A stretch of 64,000 nucleotides of DNA from Exiguobacterium flavidum (GCF_003344535.1 NZ_QPKS01000007.1:1-64000), one strand, 5' to 3'; shown: positions 9,561-18,088, counted from the first letter of the stretch. Notes: generated by a model from the letters alone, not told the origin. Translations and numbers: made by a program.

Positions 9561-11255
9561 TCAATTGGTTGAATGTTGTCTATCTAAATATTCAAGCATT
9601 CTTTCAGCTACAGCCTTTGCCATCAAAGGAGGAACAGCATTCCCTACTTGTTGATATCTTTCGTCTTTCTTTCCCTCAAAAATAAATTTGTCTTGGAAAG
9701 ATTGTAAACGTGCAGCCTCTCTAATACTAATAGCTCTTGCCTCTTGAGGATGTTGCCACATAGACTTTCTAACATTAATAACAGTGGGTGATGGTTCATT
9801 ATAATTCAACCTTAAATATACAGTATTTTGAGTTCTTGATGCATCGCTGTAAGTTTCTTTTAAATACTCAGGTAGGCTATGGAAGTTTTTGCCATCTGTT
9901 TCCAACATTTTATTGTATCTTTCTTGAATAAGCTTAGAAGTGTTGGTGTTAATATGATCAAAAATCTCTGTTTCCTTCATATTTTCACGGTAATATTCAA
10001 GCAACTCTCCTTTTTTTTCATAAGGTTTATAAGTATTAGCATCATATGATTCGATTTTTTTTTGAGGAGCTATAAATTCTAAATCACCGATTGCATCTCG
10101 CACTGAAAAAACTTTCGAATCATTCGAATCAGGTAAGCAAACATTTATATCATTATTTCGAATTCCAAGCATCATGAATCTTTTACGTCGCTGAGGGACT
10201 CCGAAACATGATGCATCCAGTACTTTACTATCAATGGAATATCCGTAGTATGCAAATAGTTTCTTTAAGTACATAACTACATTGTAGGAATAAACATTAA
10301 TATTAACTTCAAATTCTATGCCTTCCTTTAAATGTAGAGTATTGCAATCAATATTTTCGTCTTTTAATTCTTGACAGCGGGTTAAAAATCTATTCAAATC
10401 AATGAAGTCCTTAATTTCATTGTAAGCATGCTCATCTATTTGTTGGTCTTGTATAATTAACAAAAAATTTGTTACCGAACATTCTTGAATTTTTCTTGCA
10501 TATTTTTTCATTTCAATACTACTTGAAACCATATCTATGATTTGTTTTATTTCATTCTTTTCTTTTTTCTTTAATTTAATTTCATCTTTTTTCATGATTT
10601 TACGTTCTATTGTCCGGAGTCTGGTTATTAATACTGGATTGGTAATAATAGGTCTTGGAACATCTGATAAGCATAAAAAATTCTTAAGTATATTTTTTAA
10701 GCTTTCACTTGTAGAGGACATTAGATTTAAAGTATCTAGTTCGTAAAGGGTTTCATTTTTATTTACAATCGAATCTAAGTGTATTTTAGAACTAAAATCA
10801 TTTAAATCTTTTTCTACATATTTTGTGACAAAAAATTTATGTACGGAGGAGTTAATGGACTTAACGTTCTCCATTAAAAAGGCGGCTGGCTTAATGTCGC
10901 GTATTGCTCTGACATACTCCTTAACAAGTTGATTATTCCCCGATATCAAATAATTCTTTTGTCGATTAGCATTAGAAAAACCTTGGCATGGAGGTCCCCC
11001 AACAATAATCGTTTTTTCAGAATCAAGATTTAAATCTGTAAAATTAATCTTTGTAATATCACTAGTCCCAGATTCCATGTCTTTTAAAATTACTTCTTCA
11101 TTTAAATGATTTCTAATATACGTCTTTTGGGCCGCAGTATTAATCTCAACAGCCCCAACGATAGCAAACCGACCTGTTTGCTCAAAACCGTTACTTAATC
11201 CACCTGCTCCTGAAAATAAATCAAGTAACTGATATTTTTTTTGCATCCTAATCAT
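9561..11255 (-). CDS. DNA (cytosine-5-)-methyltransferase with large internal insertion
   Basis: A 564-residue C5 methyltransferase. Motif I FSGAGG is at 14-19, motif IV GGPPCQGFS with catalytic Cys90, motif VI ENV at 129-131, motif VIII QRRKR at 355-359 and motif X QVGNAVPP near 536-543. About 190 residues that are Lys/Glu-rich and mostly helical separate motifs VI and VIII, where family members usually have about 50, while the region between VIII and IX, normally the target-recognition domain, is short. The ATG at 11253-11255 is chosen because AAAGGA precedes it; the longer frame would run through a TATAAT at 11290-11295. It probably protects self DNA from the neighbouring operon. Confidence 0.87.
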   Translation of the reverse strand: MIRMQKKYQLLDLFSGAGGLSNGFEQTGRFAIVGAVEINTAAQKTYIRNHLNEEVILKDMESGTSDITKINFTDLNLDSEKTIIVGGPPCQGFSNANRQKNYLISGNNQLVKEYVRAIRDIKPAAFLMENVKSINSSVHKFFVTKYVEKDLNDFSSKIHLDSIVNKNETLYELDTLNLMSSTSESLKNILKNFLCLSDVPRPIITNPVLITRLRTIERKIMKKDEIKLKKKEKNEIKQIIDMVSSSIEMKKYARKIQECSVTNFLLIIQDQQIDEHAYNEIKDFIDLNRFLTRCQELKDENIDCNTLHLKEGIEFEVNINVYSYNVVMYLKKLFAYYGYSIDSKVLDASCFGVPQRRKRFMMLGIRNNDINVCLPDSNDSKVFSVRDAIGDLEFIAPQKKIESYDANTYKPYEKKGELLEYYRENMKETEIFDHINTNTSKLIQERYNKMLETDGKNFHSLPEYLKETYSDASRTQNTVYLRLNYNEPSPTVINVRKSMWQHPQEARAISIREAARLQSFQDKFIFEGKKDERYQQVGNAVPPLMAKAVAERMLEYLDRQHSTN

Positions 11256-11309
11256 AAATCCTTTCCCACACGTACTAAATTTTAATAACATTATATCCAA
11301 CAGCAGCAT

Positions 11310-11626
11310 ACCCTATTTTTTTCTCACTTTCAATCATTTAATATATTTTAGGAACACTTTAATAATCTTAAACTCTTAGAACGAATCAACACTGATATTA
11401 GATTCATCCAAGTGTAATCAAAAGAGAAATAAAAAACAGAAAATTTAAATCTACGAGAATCTAATACTTTCAAATTAAATTCATTAAAAGCGCCGTCACT
11501 AGTTATTTGAGTACTATAATACCTTTTTAGTATTCCATACTAAAAAACAATTCAGATTTTAGTTGAACAATAAGCGCCTCTCTTAAATTCATATTTAATG
11601 TATATTAAAATGTTATCGTACTAATT
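11310..11626. other. AT-rich intergenic region upstream of the methyltransferase
   Basis: A 317-base gap with no supportable ORF. It should contain the methyltransferase promoter; the best -10 is TATAAT at 11290-11295 on the minus strand. A perfect palindrome lies at 11524-11546. Otherwise nothing was recognised. Confidence 0.4.
11524..11546. repeat. Perfect 10-base inverted repeat (terminator or operator)
   Basis: TTTTTAGTAT (11524-11533), a TCC loop, and ATACTAAAAA (11537-11546). It lies 80 bases beyond the helicase stop and about 270 bases before the methyltransferase start on the minus strand, so it could be an AT-rich terminator for the helicase transcript or a protein-binding site. Confidence 0.4.
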
Positions 11627-13957
11627 TTACTCTTTCATCTTGCATGAAAAATAGTCATCCAGGCGATGAATAACAATATCTTTAACCCATCTGTACAGAG
11701 TCGGATGCTCCAAATTGCAATATCCTTCTATAGTTAGCACGTCTTTTTCAAAAAGAAATGGCTTCCCAAAACGCGGGAATGGCTGATCGTGCAGGAGTTT
11801 CTCGACCTTGCGGGAATCGAAGTCTCCTTGCAGGTTTTTTGAAGTCATCGCATCCTTCTCCTTCCGGTAACGCTCCGCATGCAGGTAAGCGTAAAAGAAA
11901 GGGGCGACCTCCTGCGCCATGATTGGTTCTGCCCAGCGCTCACTGCGTTCGAGCATCGCGAGCAGCACCACCATCTTGTAACTGCGGGTCATGACCGTCT
12001 TCTCGATTACCTCAAGAAGTCCACGGTTCGCCTCGAACAGGTCAACCTCCTCCTGCGTCAATTCCCCTTGTGTCTCAAGGAAGCCGATATAGGAGCCCCA
12101 TTCCTGCCGGTAGCCGACTGACGGGACCGTACTGAGCCGTCCGATTTCGACATAGGACGGCCTCCGCCCGAGGTCCGTCTTCAACTGTTCGTAATTCTCA
12201 AGGAGACGATACTTGCGCTGATTCGGTTGCCTCATCCTGCGAATCACGTCCATCGCCTCGACATCGAAATGAACGGCACACCCTTTCGGCGAGGTGATCG
12301 GTTCCGTCGCCCCGCGCTTCAATTTCGCTATCGGTTCGCCAAGCAGCTTCAGCTTCGTCTCGACGTTCTGATAGTTCCCGATCAAATCGATGATGACGCA
12401 GTGCGTCTTGCCGGAAGCAAGGCGCAGTCCCCGACCGATCTGCTGGACGTAGACGGCGATCGATTCCGTCGGACGGCAGAACAACAGTGTATCGGTCTTC
12501 GGGATATCGACCCCTTCGTTGAACAGGTCGACCGTGAACACGATGTCGAGCGATCCGTTTTCGAACTGATCGATGAGCACATGCCGGTTCAGCGTCTTCC
12601 CTGTCAAAGCGACGGACTCGTGGCCTTTTCGCGTGAAATGCTCGGCTAGATATTCCGCCTGACGGACGGAGGAACAGAAGGCGATCGTCTTCGTCTGCCG
12701 GTGCTCATGCCACGCCTCATAGATGTTCTCTGTCACCTGCTGGTCGATCTGTGCGTGTTCGAGCTGGGTCGCGTCATAGCGTCGACCGATTCTCCGAATC
12801 TGTTTGTAGTCGATCAGGTCATAGATGCCGAAATAGTGGAACGGTGCGAGGAAACCTTCCTCGATCGCCGCCGTGAAGTGCATCTGATAGGCGACGTTGT
12901 TGTCGCAAATCGCATAGACGTCCGCCCCGTCCATCCGGTCCGGCGTCGCCGTCAGACCAAGCAGGAAGCGCGGCGTGAAATGGTCGATGACACGCCGATA
13001 GCTGGCCGCCGCCGCATGGTGGAACTCATCGACGACGATCAAATCGAAGTAATCGCTCGGAAAGCGTTCGAGATGCTGCCGTTGCGCAAGCGTCTGGACC
13101 GAACCAAAGACCGCCTTCGTCCCCTCATCGACCGTCCGCTCCGCTCCGATGTAAAACGAGGTCTGCCAGGAAGGTTCGACCTTCCGGAATGACCGGTCGG
13201 CCTGTTCGAGAATTTCTCTTCGGTGCGCAAGGAACAGCACCCGCCCGAAATCACGGGCGAGGAACGCACTAAGGTACGTCTTGCCGAGTCCCGTCGCCAG
13301 GACGACGAGTGCCCGCTTGCGCCCTTCCTCGAGCGTCTCGCGCAGCGCCTCAAGCGCTGCTTCCTGGACGCCGTGCGGCAAAATCTCCTCGACCGGTTCC
13401 GGGCTGACTACGTAGTCCACGTCCGGCTCCGCGACGATGGCTCGTGCCTCGTACCGCGAGCGGTAGTCAGCCAGAACGATCTCATTCAGGTCCTGCGCGT
13501 TTTCGCTCAAATAGAGGTCCATGAAGGCATCGATTGCCTCGTCAAGCACGTCCGGTGCGACTGTCCGCGGCAGATGGACGTTCCATTCGACACCGCTCCG
13601 CAGCGCGCTGTCCGAGATGTTCGACGAGCCGATGATGCTTAGACCCGTCTCCTTGTTCCGGAACAGATAGGCCTTCGGATGGAATGAACGGCCGCCAGAA
13701 CGATAAAAGCGGACGGAGAGGCCATCCAGTCCGAGCAGTTTCTCGAGCGCATCCGGATCCGTGATGTGCAGGTAATCCCCGATCAGGAAATGGATGTCCG
13801 CCCCGCGCTCGACCGCCGCCTGCAATGCGGGATAGAGCAAGTCGACACCTGACTTCTGGGCGAACGCGACGACGACATAGATTTCATCCGCCCCTTGAAT
13901 CGCTTCGATCAGGGAATCATACAGGCGATGCGTCGTCAGTTTGATCGCCGGAATCAT
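11627..13957 (-). CDS. PLD-like nuclease fused to DEAD/DEAH-box helicase
   Basis: A 776-residue fusion. Residues 1-150 form a phospholipase D-like nuclease module with one HxK signature (FHPKAYLF, H93/K95) followed by IGSSNIS at 109-115. From about 200 comes a superfamily 2 helicase: ATGLGKT at 221-227, VVDEFHH at 308-314, GLTATPDR, and the C-terminal NEGVDIP and QQIGRGLR motifs. Such proteins resemble restriction-type DNA translocases; a role in DNA defence or repair is inferred. It overlaps the MazG-like gene upstream by 4 bases (ATGA). Most of the gene has host-like high GC, but the last 200 bases or so are AT-rich like the defence island. Confidence 0.85.
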   Translation of the reverse strand: MIPAIKLTTHRLYDSLIEAIQGADEIYVVVAFAQKSGVDLLYPALQAAVERGADIHFLIGDYLHITDPDALEKLLGLDGLSVRFYRSGGRSFHPKAYLFRNKETGLSIIGSSNISDSALRSGVEWNVHLPRTVAPDVLDEAIDAFMDLYLSENAQDLNEIVLADYRSRYEARAIVAEPDVDYVVSPEPVEEILPHGVQEAALEALRETLEEGRKRALVVLATGLGKTYLSAFLARDFGRVLFLAHRREILEQADRSFRKVEPSWQTSFYIGAERTVDEGTKAVFGSVQTLAQRQHLERFPSDYFDLIVVDEFHHAAAASYRRVIDHFTPRFLLGLTATPDRMDGADVYAICDNNVAYQMHFTAAIEEGFLAPFHYFGIYDLIDYKQIRRIGRRYDATQLEHAQIDQQVTENIYEAWHEHRQTKTIAFCSSVRQAEYLAEHFTRKGHESVALTGKTLNRHVLIDQFENGSLDIVFTVDLFNEGVDIPKTDTLLFCRPTESIAVYVQQIGRGLRLASGKTHCVIIDLIGNYQNVETKLKLLGEPIAKLKRGATEPITSPKGCAVHFDVEAMDVIRRMRQPNQRKYRLLENYEQLKTDLGRRPSYVEIGRLSTVPSVGYRQEWGSYIGFLETQGELTQEEVDLFEANRGLLEVIEKTVMTRSYKMVVLLAMLERSERWAEPIMAQEVAPFFYAYLHAERYRKEKDAMTSKNLQGDFDSRKVEKLLHDQPFPRFGKPFLFEKDVLTIEGYCNLEHPTLYRWVKDIVIHRLDDYFSCKMKE

Positions 13958-14277
13958 TCCGCGACCTCGACAAGGAACAGCGCCTCGTTGAAGCCGCCGC
14001 GCTTCACGGCTTTTTCGCTCCTGACGTTCTCGAGCTGTTCGACCGTCGCCCCGTGCTGCTTCGCGAGGGCGTGAATCAATTCGAGCAGATCAGCGAGTTC
14101 CTCGACCGCTTCCTCGTCCGTATTCGCCTGCTCGTACTCCGCAAGCTCCTCGTGCAGCTTCTTCTTCGCCTCGAGCAGGAACTCCGATTCCCCGAGTGTC
14201 CGGAAATGGGCTTCCTTCCCTGTTTTCGCGATGATGACCGGAATGTTATCACGGACTAATTTATTGTAGACTGGCAT
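13954..14277 (-). CDS. MazG-like phosphoribosyl-ATP pyrophosphohydrolase family protein
   Basis: A 107-residue all-alpha NTP pyrophosphatase-like protein. It starts YNKLVRDNIP, as in a small MazG-like family, and has an acidic helix pair, HEELAEYEQAN and EELADLLELIHAL (about 42-70), carrying the ExxE...ExxD metal-binding pattern. Relatives hydrolyse nucleoside triphosphates in nucleotide clean-up. It is the first gene of a two-gene leftward unit, its TGA overlapping the ATG of the PLD-helicase, so the two are probably co-translated. The substrate cannot be told from sequence. A histidine-biosynthesis role is unlikely because no his genes are nearby. Confidence 0.8.
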   Translation of the reverse strand: MPVYNKLVRDNIPVIIAKTGKEAHFRTLGESEFLLEAKKKLHEELAEYEQANTDEEAVEELADLLELIHALAKQHGATVEQLENVRSEKAVKRGGFNEALFLVEVAE

Positions 14278-14412
14278 GAAAAACGCCTCCTATGTATGGT
14301 TTTCGTTCATACCAGAATTATCCTATACTTAGGAAGTGATAGCACGTCCAAAATGACGATACCTCTAACAATTTATACGAGGGTTAAATCGGCAACCAAG
14401 GAGGAAAAATCG

Positions 14413-14808
14413 ATGACACACTTCAAAAAAATCGACACGACTAACGCTCCGGCCGCGATCGGCCCTTACTCGCAAGGCTTCATCACGAATGGGATGCTCT
14501 ATGCGTCCGGCCAGATCCCGATCGACCCTACAACCGGCGAACTCGTCGCAGGTTCGATCACGGACGAGACGAACCAGGTCATGCGGAACATCCAGGCCGT
14601 GCTTGACGCAGCCGGCATCACGAAGGAGGACGTCGTCAAGACGACCTGCTACCTGACGAGCATGGACGACTTCGCGGAGTTCAACGCGGCGTATGGCAGC
14701 TACTTCGATACGCACCATCCGGCCCGCTCGTGCGTCGCCGTCAAGGAACTGCCAAAAGGCGCCCGCGTCGAGGTCGAAGTGCTCGGCGTGATCGGTGACG
14801 GCCGATGA
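14413..14808 (+). CDS. RidA family reactive intermediate/imine deaminase
   Basis: A 131-residue RidA (YjgF/YER057c/UK114) protein, a trimeric cytosolic enzyme that hydrolyses reactive enamine/imine intermediates released by PLP enzymes. Family signatures are present: AAIGPYSQG near the start, GQIPIDPTTGE, and the C-terminal P-K-G-A-R-V-E-V-E segment with the conserved Arg. The frame is open further upstream but the ATG at 14413 follows AAGGAGG at the right spacing and matches the family start. Its TGA overlaps the ATG of the LOG-family gene (ATGA), so the two form an operon. Confidence 0.92.
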   Translation: MTHFKKIDTTNAPAAIGPYSQGFITNGMLYASGQIPIDPTTGELVAGSITDETNQVMRNIQAVLDAAGITKEDVVKTTCYLTSMDDFAEFNAAYGSYFDTHHPARSCVAVKELPKGARVEVEVLGVIGDGR

Positions 14809-15386
14809 AGAAGATCGCCGTCTTCTGCGGCTCGAAGGAAGGCGCGACGCCCGTCTACCGTGAGGCGGCGGAACGCTTGGGCAAAGAACTCGCGAAGCGC
14901 GGCCTGACGCTCGTCTATGGCGGCTCGCGCGTCGGGACGATGGGGATGCTCGCCGACAGCGTGCTCGCGCACGGCGGTCAGGCGATCGGCGTCCTGCCGA
15001 CGTTCCTCGAGGAGCGGGAAATCGCCCATCCGAACTTGACCGAGCTCATCCTCGTCGAGTCGATGCATGAGCGAAAAGCGAAGATGACGGAGCTCGCGGA
15101 CGGCTTCATCGCCCTGCCCGGCGGTCCCGGGACGATGGAGGAACTGTTCGAGGTGTTCACGTGGGCCCAGCTCGGCTTGCACGAGAAGCCGTGCGGCATC
15201 CTGAACGTCGGCGGTTACTACGACGCGCTCGAGGCGTTGTTCGACGGCATGCAGACGCAAGGGTTCATGGCGAAGGAGCACGGCGAGATCGCCCTTTTCG
15301 ACACGGATGCTGCGCGTCTGCTCGAGCGGTTCGCAACGTACCAGGCCCCTGCCCTCAAGACCTATTTGACGAAGGATCAGACGTGA
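14805..15386 (+). CDS. LOG family protein (TIGR00730 type)
   Basis: A 193-residue Rossmann-fold protein of the LOG family, often misnamed lysine decarboxylase. The diagnostic PGGPGTMEE motif is at about 105-113, with the conserved R and K of MHERKAKM at about 90. LOG enzymes release free cytokinin bases from nucleoside monophosphates by phosphoribohydrolase action; the bacterial role is not well defined and probably lies in nucleotide salvage. It is translationally coupled to RidA. A weak hairpin with arms ACCTTC and GAAGGT follows at about 15.4 kb. Confidence 0.9.
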   Translation: MKKIAVFCGSKEGATPVYREAAERLGKELAKRGLTLVYGGSRVGTMGMLADSVLAHGGQAIGVLPTFLEEREIAHPNLTELILVESMHERKAKMTELADGFIALPGGPGTMEELFEVFTWAQLGLHEKPCGILNVGGYYDALEALFDGMQTQGFMAKEHGEIALFDTDAARLLERFATYQAPALKTYLTKDQT

Positions 15387-15454
15387 GAAGTGAATACCTT
15401 CCTTTTATTTAAGAAGGTGCTTCTATTTGGATAGATGGCTTTTTTCAACGGCTT

Positions 15455-15500
15455 GAAGACAAAAGCGGCTAACCCTATTTCAGAGTTAGCCGCTGTCTTC
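15455..15500 (-). terminator. Intrinsic terminator of the YbjN-like gene
   Basis: Arms AGCGGCTAAC (15464-15473) and GTTAGCCGCT (15485-15494) pair perfectly and outer GAAGAC/GTCTTC pair beyond a small bulge. On the minus strand TTTT follows the GC stem. It starts directly after the stop of the leftward gene and may also end the LOG transcript. Confidence 0.75.
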
Positions 15501-15920
15501 TTAAGCCCACTGTAATTTCATAAACTTAGGATACGCATCTTTTGCAGAATTAAATAACATCAGTAGAGAATCCATCAAAAATGCCGGATCTAGTTCACCT
15601 TGCTCTACACTATATGAATATTGTGCAGATACACTTCCCTCTACTTCGATAAACTTTGTGAATCTATATGTTACGTTCAACTCGTTGATCAGATGATGTA
15701 CCGTTTCCTTTTTTAAAGGATTATTTATATTAGCAATACCGAAGGCCTGCAAATCAATCAAATCTTCATTTTCATTAAAAGAAACCACTAATACGACAGA
15801 TCCGCCATTGTCAAAATCTTGCCTAGTTCTAAAAAAGCAACCACCATTATCCTCTTGAATTTCTTCCATGTACATATTTTGTTGCTGTAGATAATTCCTG
15901 AAAGTTGAAACGTTAGACAT
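15501..15920 (-). CDS. YbjN-like domain protein, function unknown
   Basis: A 139-residue cytosolic protein. The pattern of an N-terminal helix, four strands and a long C-terminal helix with a hydrophobic LMDSLLMLFNSA stretch resembles YbjN-type (secretion-chaperone-like) folds; this is a weak structural impression, not a motif match. The ATG at 15918-15920 follows GGGAGGGGAAAGT, so the ten extra upstream codons are discarded. The gene is clearly more AT-rich than its neighbours, suggesting recent acquisition. It is a single-gene unit with its own terminator. The function is unknown. Confidence 0.6.
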   Translation of the reverse strand: MSNVSTFRNYLQQQNMYMEEIQEDNGGCFFRTRQDFDNGGSVVLVVSFNENEDLIDLQAFGIANINNPLKKETVHHLINELNVTYRFTKFIEVEGSVSAQYSYSVEQGELDPAFLMDSLLMLFNSAKDAYPKFMKLQWA

Positions 15921-16316
15921 ACTTTCCCCTCCCTTGAGATGAAAATCCATATCCTTAATTTCTATTATATTACTATTTTACCTTTTATAATTTTCATTTT
16001 CCATCTAAATCCTTAAAATGTATTTATCGCATTCTTCTATTGAGGATTTTCGTTCTGGATATGAGCCGAGGTGAACAATATACGAAATCAGTCTTATGAA
16101 GTGGCTCTTTCACTTCATACTTCTTCACGACGAATTAACCTTGCTCGATCGCACATGAAAATGACTTTGTCTCACTAGGTTGCTGCCGATTTCTTGGTGC
16201 GTCATGCAAAATAGAAGTGATTCTGGCACAATCGTGTTACAAACTATATCTGATATTATTCATTCGCGTTTTCGATGGTGCTACCGTTCCATAAGTCCTC
16301 CATGGTCTTCTCCTTG
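15921..16316. other. Intergenic region, AT-rich
   Basis: About 400 bases without a supportable gene. It contains a TATAAT on the minus strand (15964-15969), a plausible -10 for the YbjN-like gene, and a perfect 9-base hairpin, TATGAAGTG/CACTTCATA (16095-16103 and 16111-16119), with no T-run. Nothing else was recognised. Confidence 0.4.
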
Positions 16317-16979
16317 TTATGAGAAGTGCTTCCATTCCCCTTCCGAGACGACCCGAACCTCTCCGTCGATCACCTGGATGGCCGTCTCATCATCGATCGC
16401 ATAGGCTTCCGCCGCCAGGTCCGCCGCCCATTTCTCGGCGTTCGCGAGCGTGTTGTGCGGCAGCATCTCATGCTCGAGGTGCGGAAAGATCGAAAAATCG
16501 ACCAGACCGAGCGTCTTGTCCGCCGTGTCCTCGGGCGGCGTCCAGCCGACGAAGAACTCGCCGATCCTTGGCGTCATCACCATGCTGCCGGCACTGAGAC
16601 CGACGTAGACGATGTCGAGCGACGGCAGATGTCTTGCGAGACCCGATTGTTTCATCCAATAGTTGAGGTAGAGCGGGTCGCCGCCGTTGACGAGCAGGAC
16701 GTCTGCCGCCTCGAGCCAAGGCAGCCAGATGTCCTCCCCGACGCTCGGCAGGGCGGTCAGTTCGAGCACCCCGACGGACTTCCAGCCCAGTTCGACCATC
16801 GGGGTCTCCCCTTGTCCATTGTAGAATTCAAAAGCGCGCTGCGGACCGCCCGGATTGGCGTAGCTCGACGTCGAGATGCAGAGGGCATCCGATTCGGCGA
16901 TTGGCTTGCCGAGCATCTCGATGAGCGCCTCGCGAATGCTTTCGTTCTTGATGCCGGCTGAAGTCAGTAACAGTTTCAT
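16317..16979 (-). CDS. Peptidase E-like (family S51) dipeptidase
   Basis: A 220-residue cytosolic serine peptidase of the PepE/cyanophycinase family, which cleaves N-terminal Asp dipeptides in the best-known members. The nucleophile elbow GLSAGSMV is clear at about residue 128 and a glycine-rich VNGGDPLY segment precedes it. The long insertion often seen in cyanophycinases is absent. The ATG at 16977-16979 follows AAGGAG by 8 bases, so the 16 upstream codons are excluded. It is transcribed alone and leftwards. Confidence 0.85.
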   Translation of the reverse strand: MKLLLTSAGIKNESIREALIEMLGKPIAESDALCISTSSYANPGGPQRAFEFYNGQGETPMVELGWKSVGVLELTALPSVGEDIWLPWLEAADVLLVNGGDPLYLNYWMKQSGLARHLPSLDIVYVGLSAGSMVMTPRIGEFFVGWTPPEDTADKTLGLVDFSIFPHLEHEMLPHNTLANAEKWAADLAAEAYAIDDETAIQVIDGEVRVVSEGEWKHFS

Positions 16980-17084
16980 GTGAATGCTCCTTCCTAGGAT
17001 GGAATCGACAAGCGAATGACAGGTCATGGAATCTAATCTGTCGAAATCAAACTAGACACGCCTGAAAACAGAAAGGTGAACCGG

Positions 17085-17339
17085 ATGCCGCTAAACCGAT
17101 TTCTTACGTCACTCTTGTCTTTCGTCAGCATCTGCCTGACATTGGTCCTTGAATACCGCTTCCGTCTGAGCACGATTCAATCAGTCGGTCTTTTGATGCT
17201 TCTGTTGCTGCTCTGCTTTTTGATCGAGCAGTTCCTGTTTCGAAATCTTGCGAAGAACGTCCATCCTCAGACCGTCGTCCTGACCTACGCCGGCACGTTA
17301 TTGTTCGGCATGATCGCGGTCAATCTGCTGACGCAGTGA
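17085..17339 (+). CDS. Small membrane protein, unknown
   Basis: An 84-residue very hydrophobic protein with two or three predicted membrane helices (about 8-24, 30-50 and 60-82). The ATG at 17085 follows AAAGGTG; an in-frame GTG three codons earlier overlaps that site and is less likely. No family was recognised. It converges on the CBS-domain gene, with only 8 bases between the stop codons. Confidence 0.6.
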   Translation: MPLNRFLTSLLSFVSICLTLVLEYRFRLSTIQSVGLLMLLLLLCFLIEQFLFRNLAKNVHPQTVVLTYAGTLLFGMIAVNLLTQ

Positions 17340-17347
17340 GTTCACTG

Positions 17348-18088
17348 TCAGGACTGGGTTTCACCCGTCTTGCCCCGCTCCTTCGGTTCCTGCTCCGTCA
17401 ACGACAATACGTCCCAGCTCGTCAGGATCCCGAGCAGTTTCTCGCCTTCCTTCCCGTTCTCCGTGACGAAGACGGCGTTCAGCTGGCGTCCGCGCGCAAG
17501 CGACGTCAGGAACAGGTCGCGCGCCTCGTACAGCGACGCCTTCCGGCTGACGAACGCGTAGTGCCCGCGCTTCTCCTCATGACGCAGGACGTCCGCGACG
17601 CGCACCCCCTTCAAACCGACCGCATCCGACGCGTTGCGGGCGAACCAGTTCGCGATCCCGTTCGTCGTGACGAGTCCGAGGAAGCGCCGGTCCTCCCCGA
17701 TGACCGGGAACTGCGAGTAGTTCTTGTCGTCGAGCAGCTTGAGCAGCGCGACGAGCGAATCGCTCTCGCGGACGACGTCGACCGTCTTCAGCAGGCGCTC
17801 GATCCGCGGCGGATGGACGAGCTCGTCATGGATCCGTTCGATTTCCGCGACCGTCTCGTCATGGGGTTCCGCGATGAACACCTCGACGTCGAACTGGTAG
17901 TGGACGATCGCGTTGCGCAGCTGCGAGAAGCGCCGGAGCGCCGCCTCATGCCGCCGCAAGACGGAGTTGTGCCGCTTCTGACCCTCGACCATTTCCATGA
18001 AACCCCGGTGCGAACTGTTCTCCCGGCCTAGAAACGCCTCGATCCGGTTGAACGTCGCAAGGAACCGTTTCGCATTATCACCTGCCAT
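17348..18088 (-). CDS. CBS-pair protein with N-terminal HEPN-like motif
   Basis: A 246-residue protein. The C-terminal two thirds (about 85-230) is a tandem CBS pair, an adenosyl-nucleotide-sensing module, with FPVIGEDRRFLGLVTTNGIA and a second LLGILTSWDVLSL. The N-terminal 80 residues are helical and contain LRNAIVHY, an RNxxxH pattern like the RX4-6H motif of HEPN ribonucleases. The sensor-plus-HEPN-like architecture is a motif reading. The start ATG lies 58 bases upstream of the next visible leftward stop codon's terminator. It is transcribed alone. Confidence 0.8.
   Translation of the reverse strand: MAGDNAKRFLATFNRIEAFLGRENSSHRGFMEMVEGQKRHNSVLRRHEAALRRFSQLRNAIVHYQFDVEVFIAEPHDETVAEIERIHDELVHPPRIERLLKTVDVVRESDSLVALLKLLDDKNYSQFPVIGEDRRFLGLVTTNGIANWFARNASDAVGLKGVRVADVLRHEEKRGHYAFVSRKASLYEARDLFLTSLARGRQLNAVFVTENGKEGEKLLGILTSWDVLSLTEQEPKERGKTGETQS

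Noticed and set aside
13954-14277. Histidine-biosynthesis gene hisE
   Set aside because: The protein belongs to the general MazG-like group and no his genes are nearby; a specific hisE role is unsupported.
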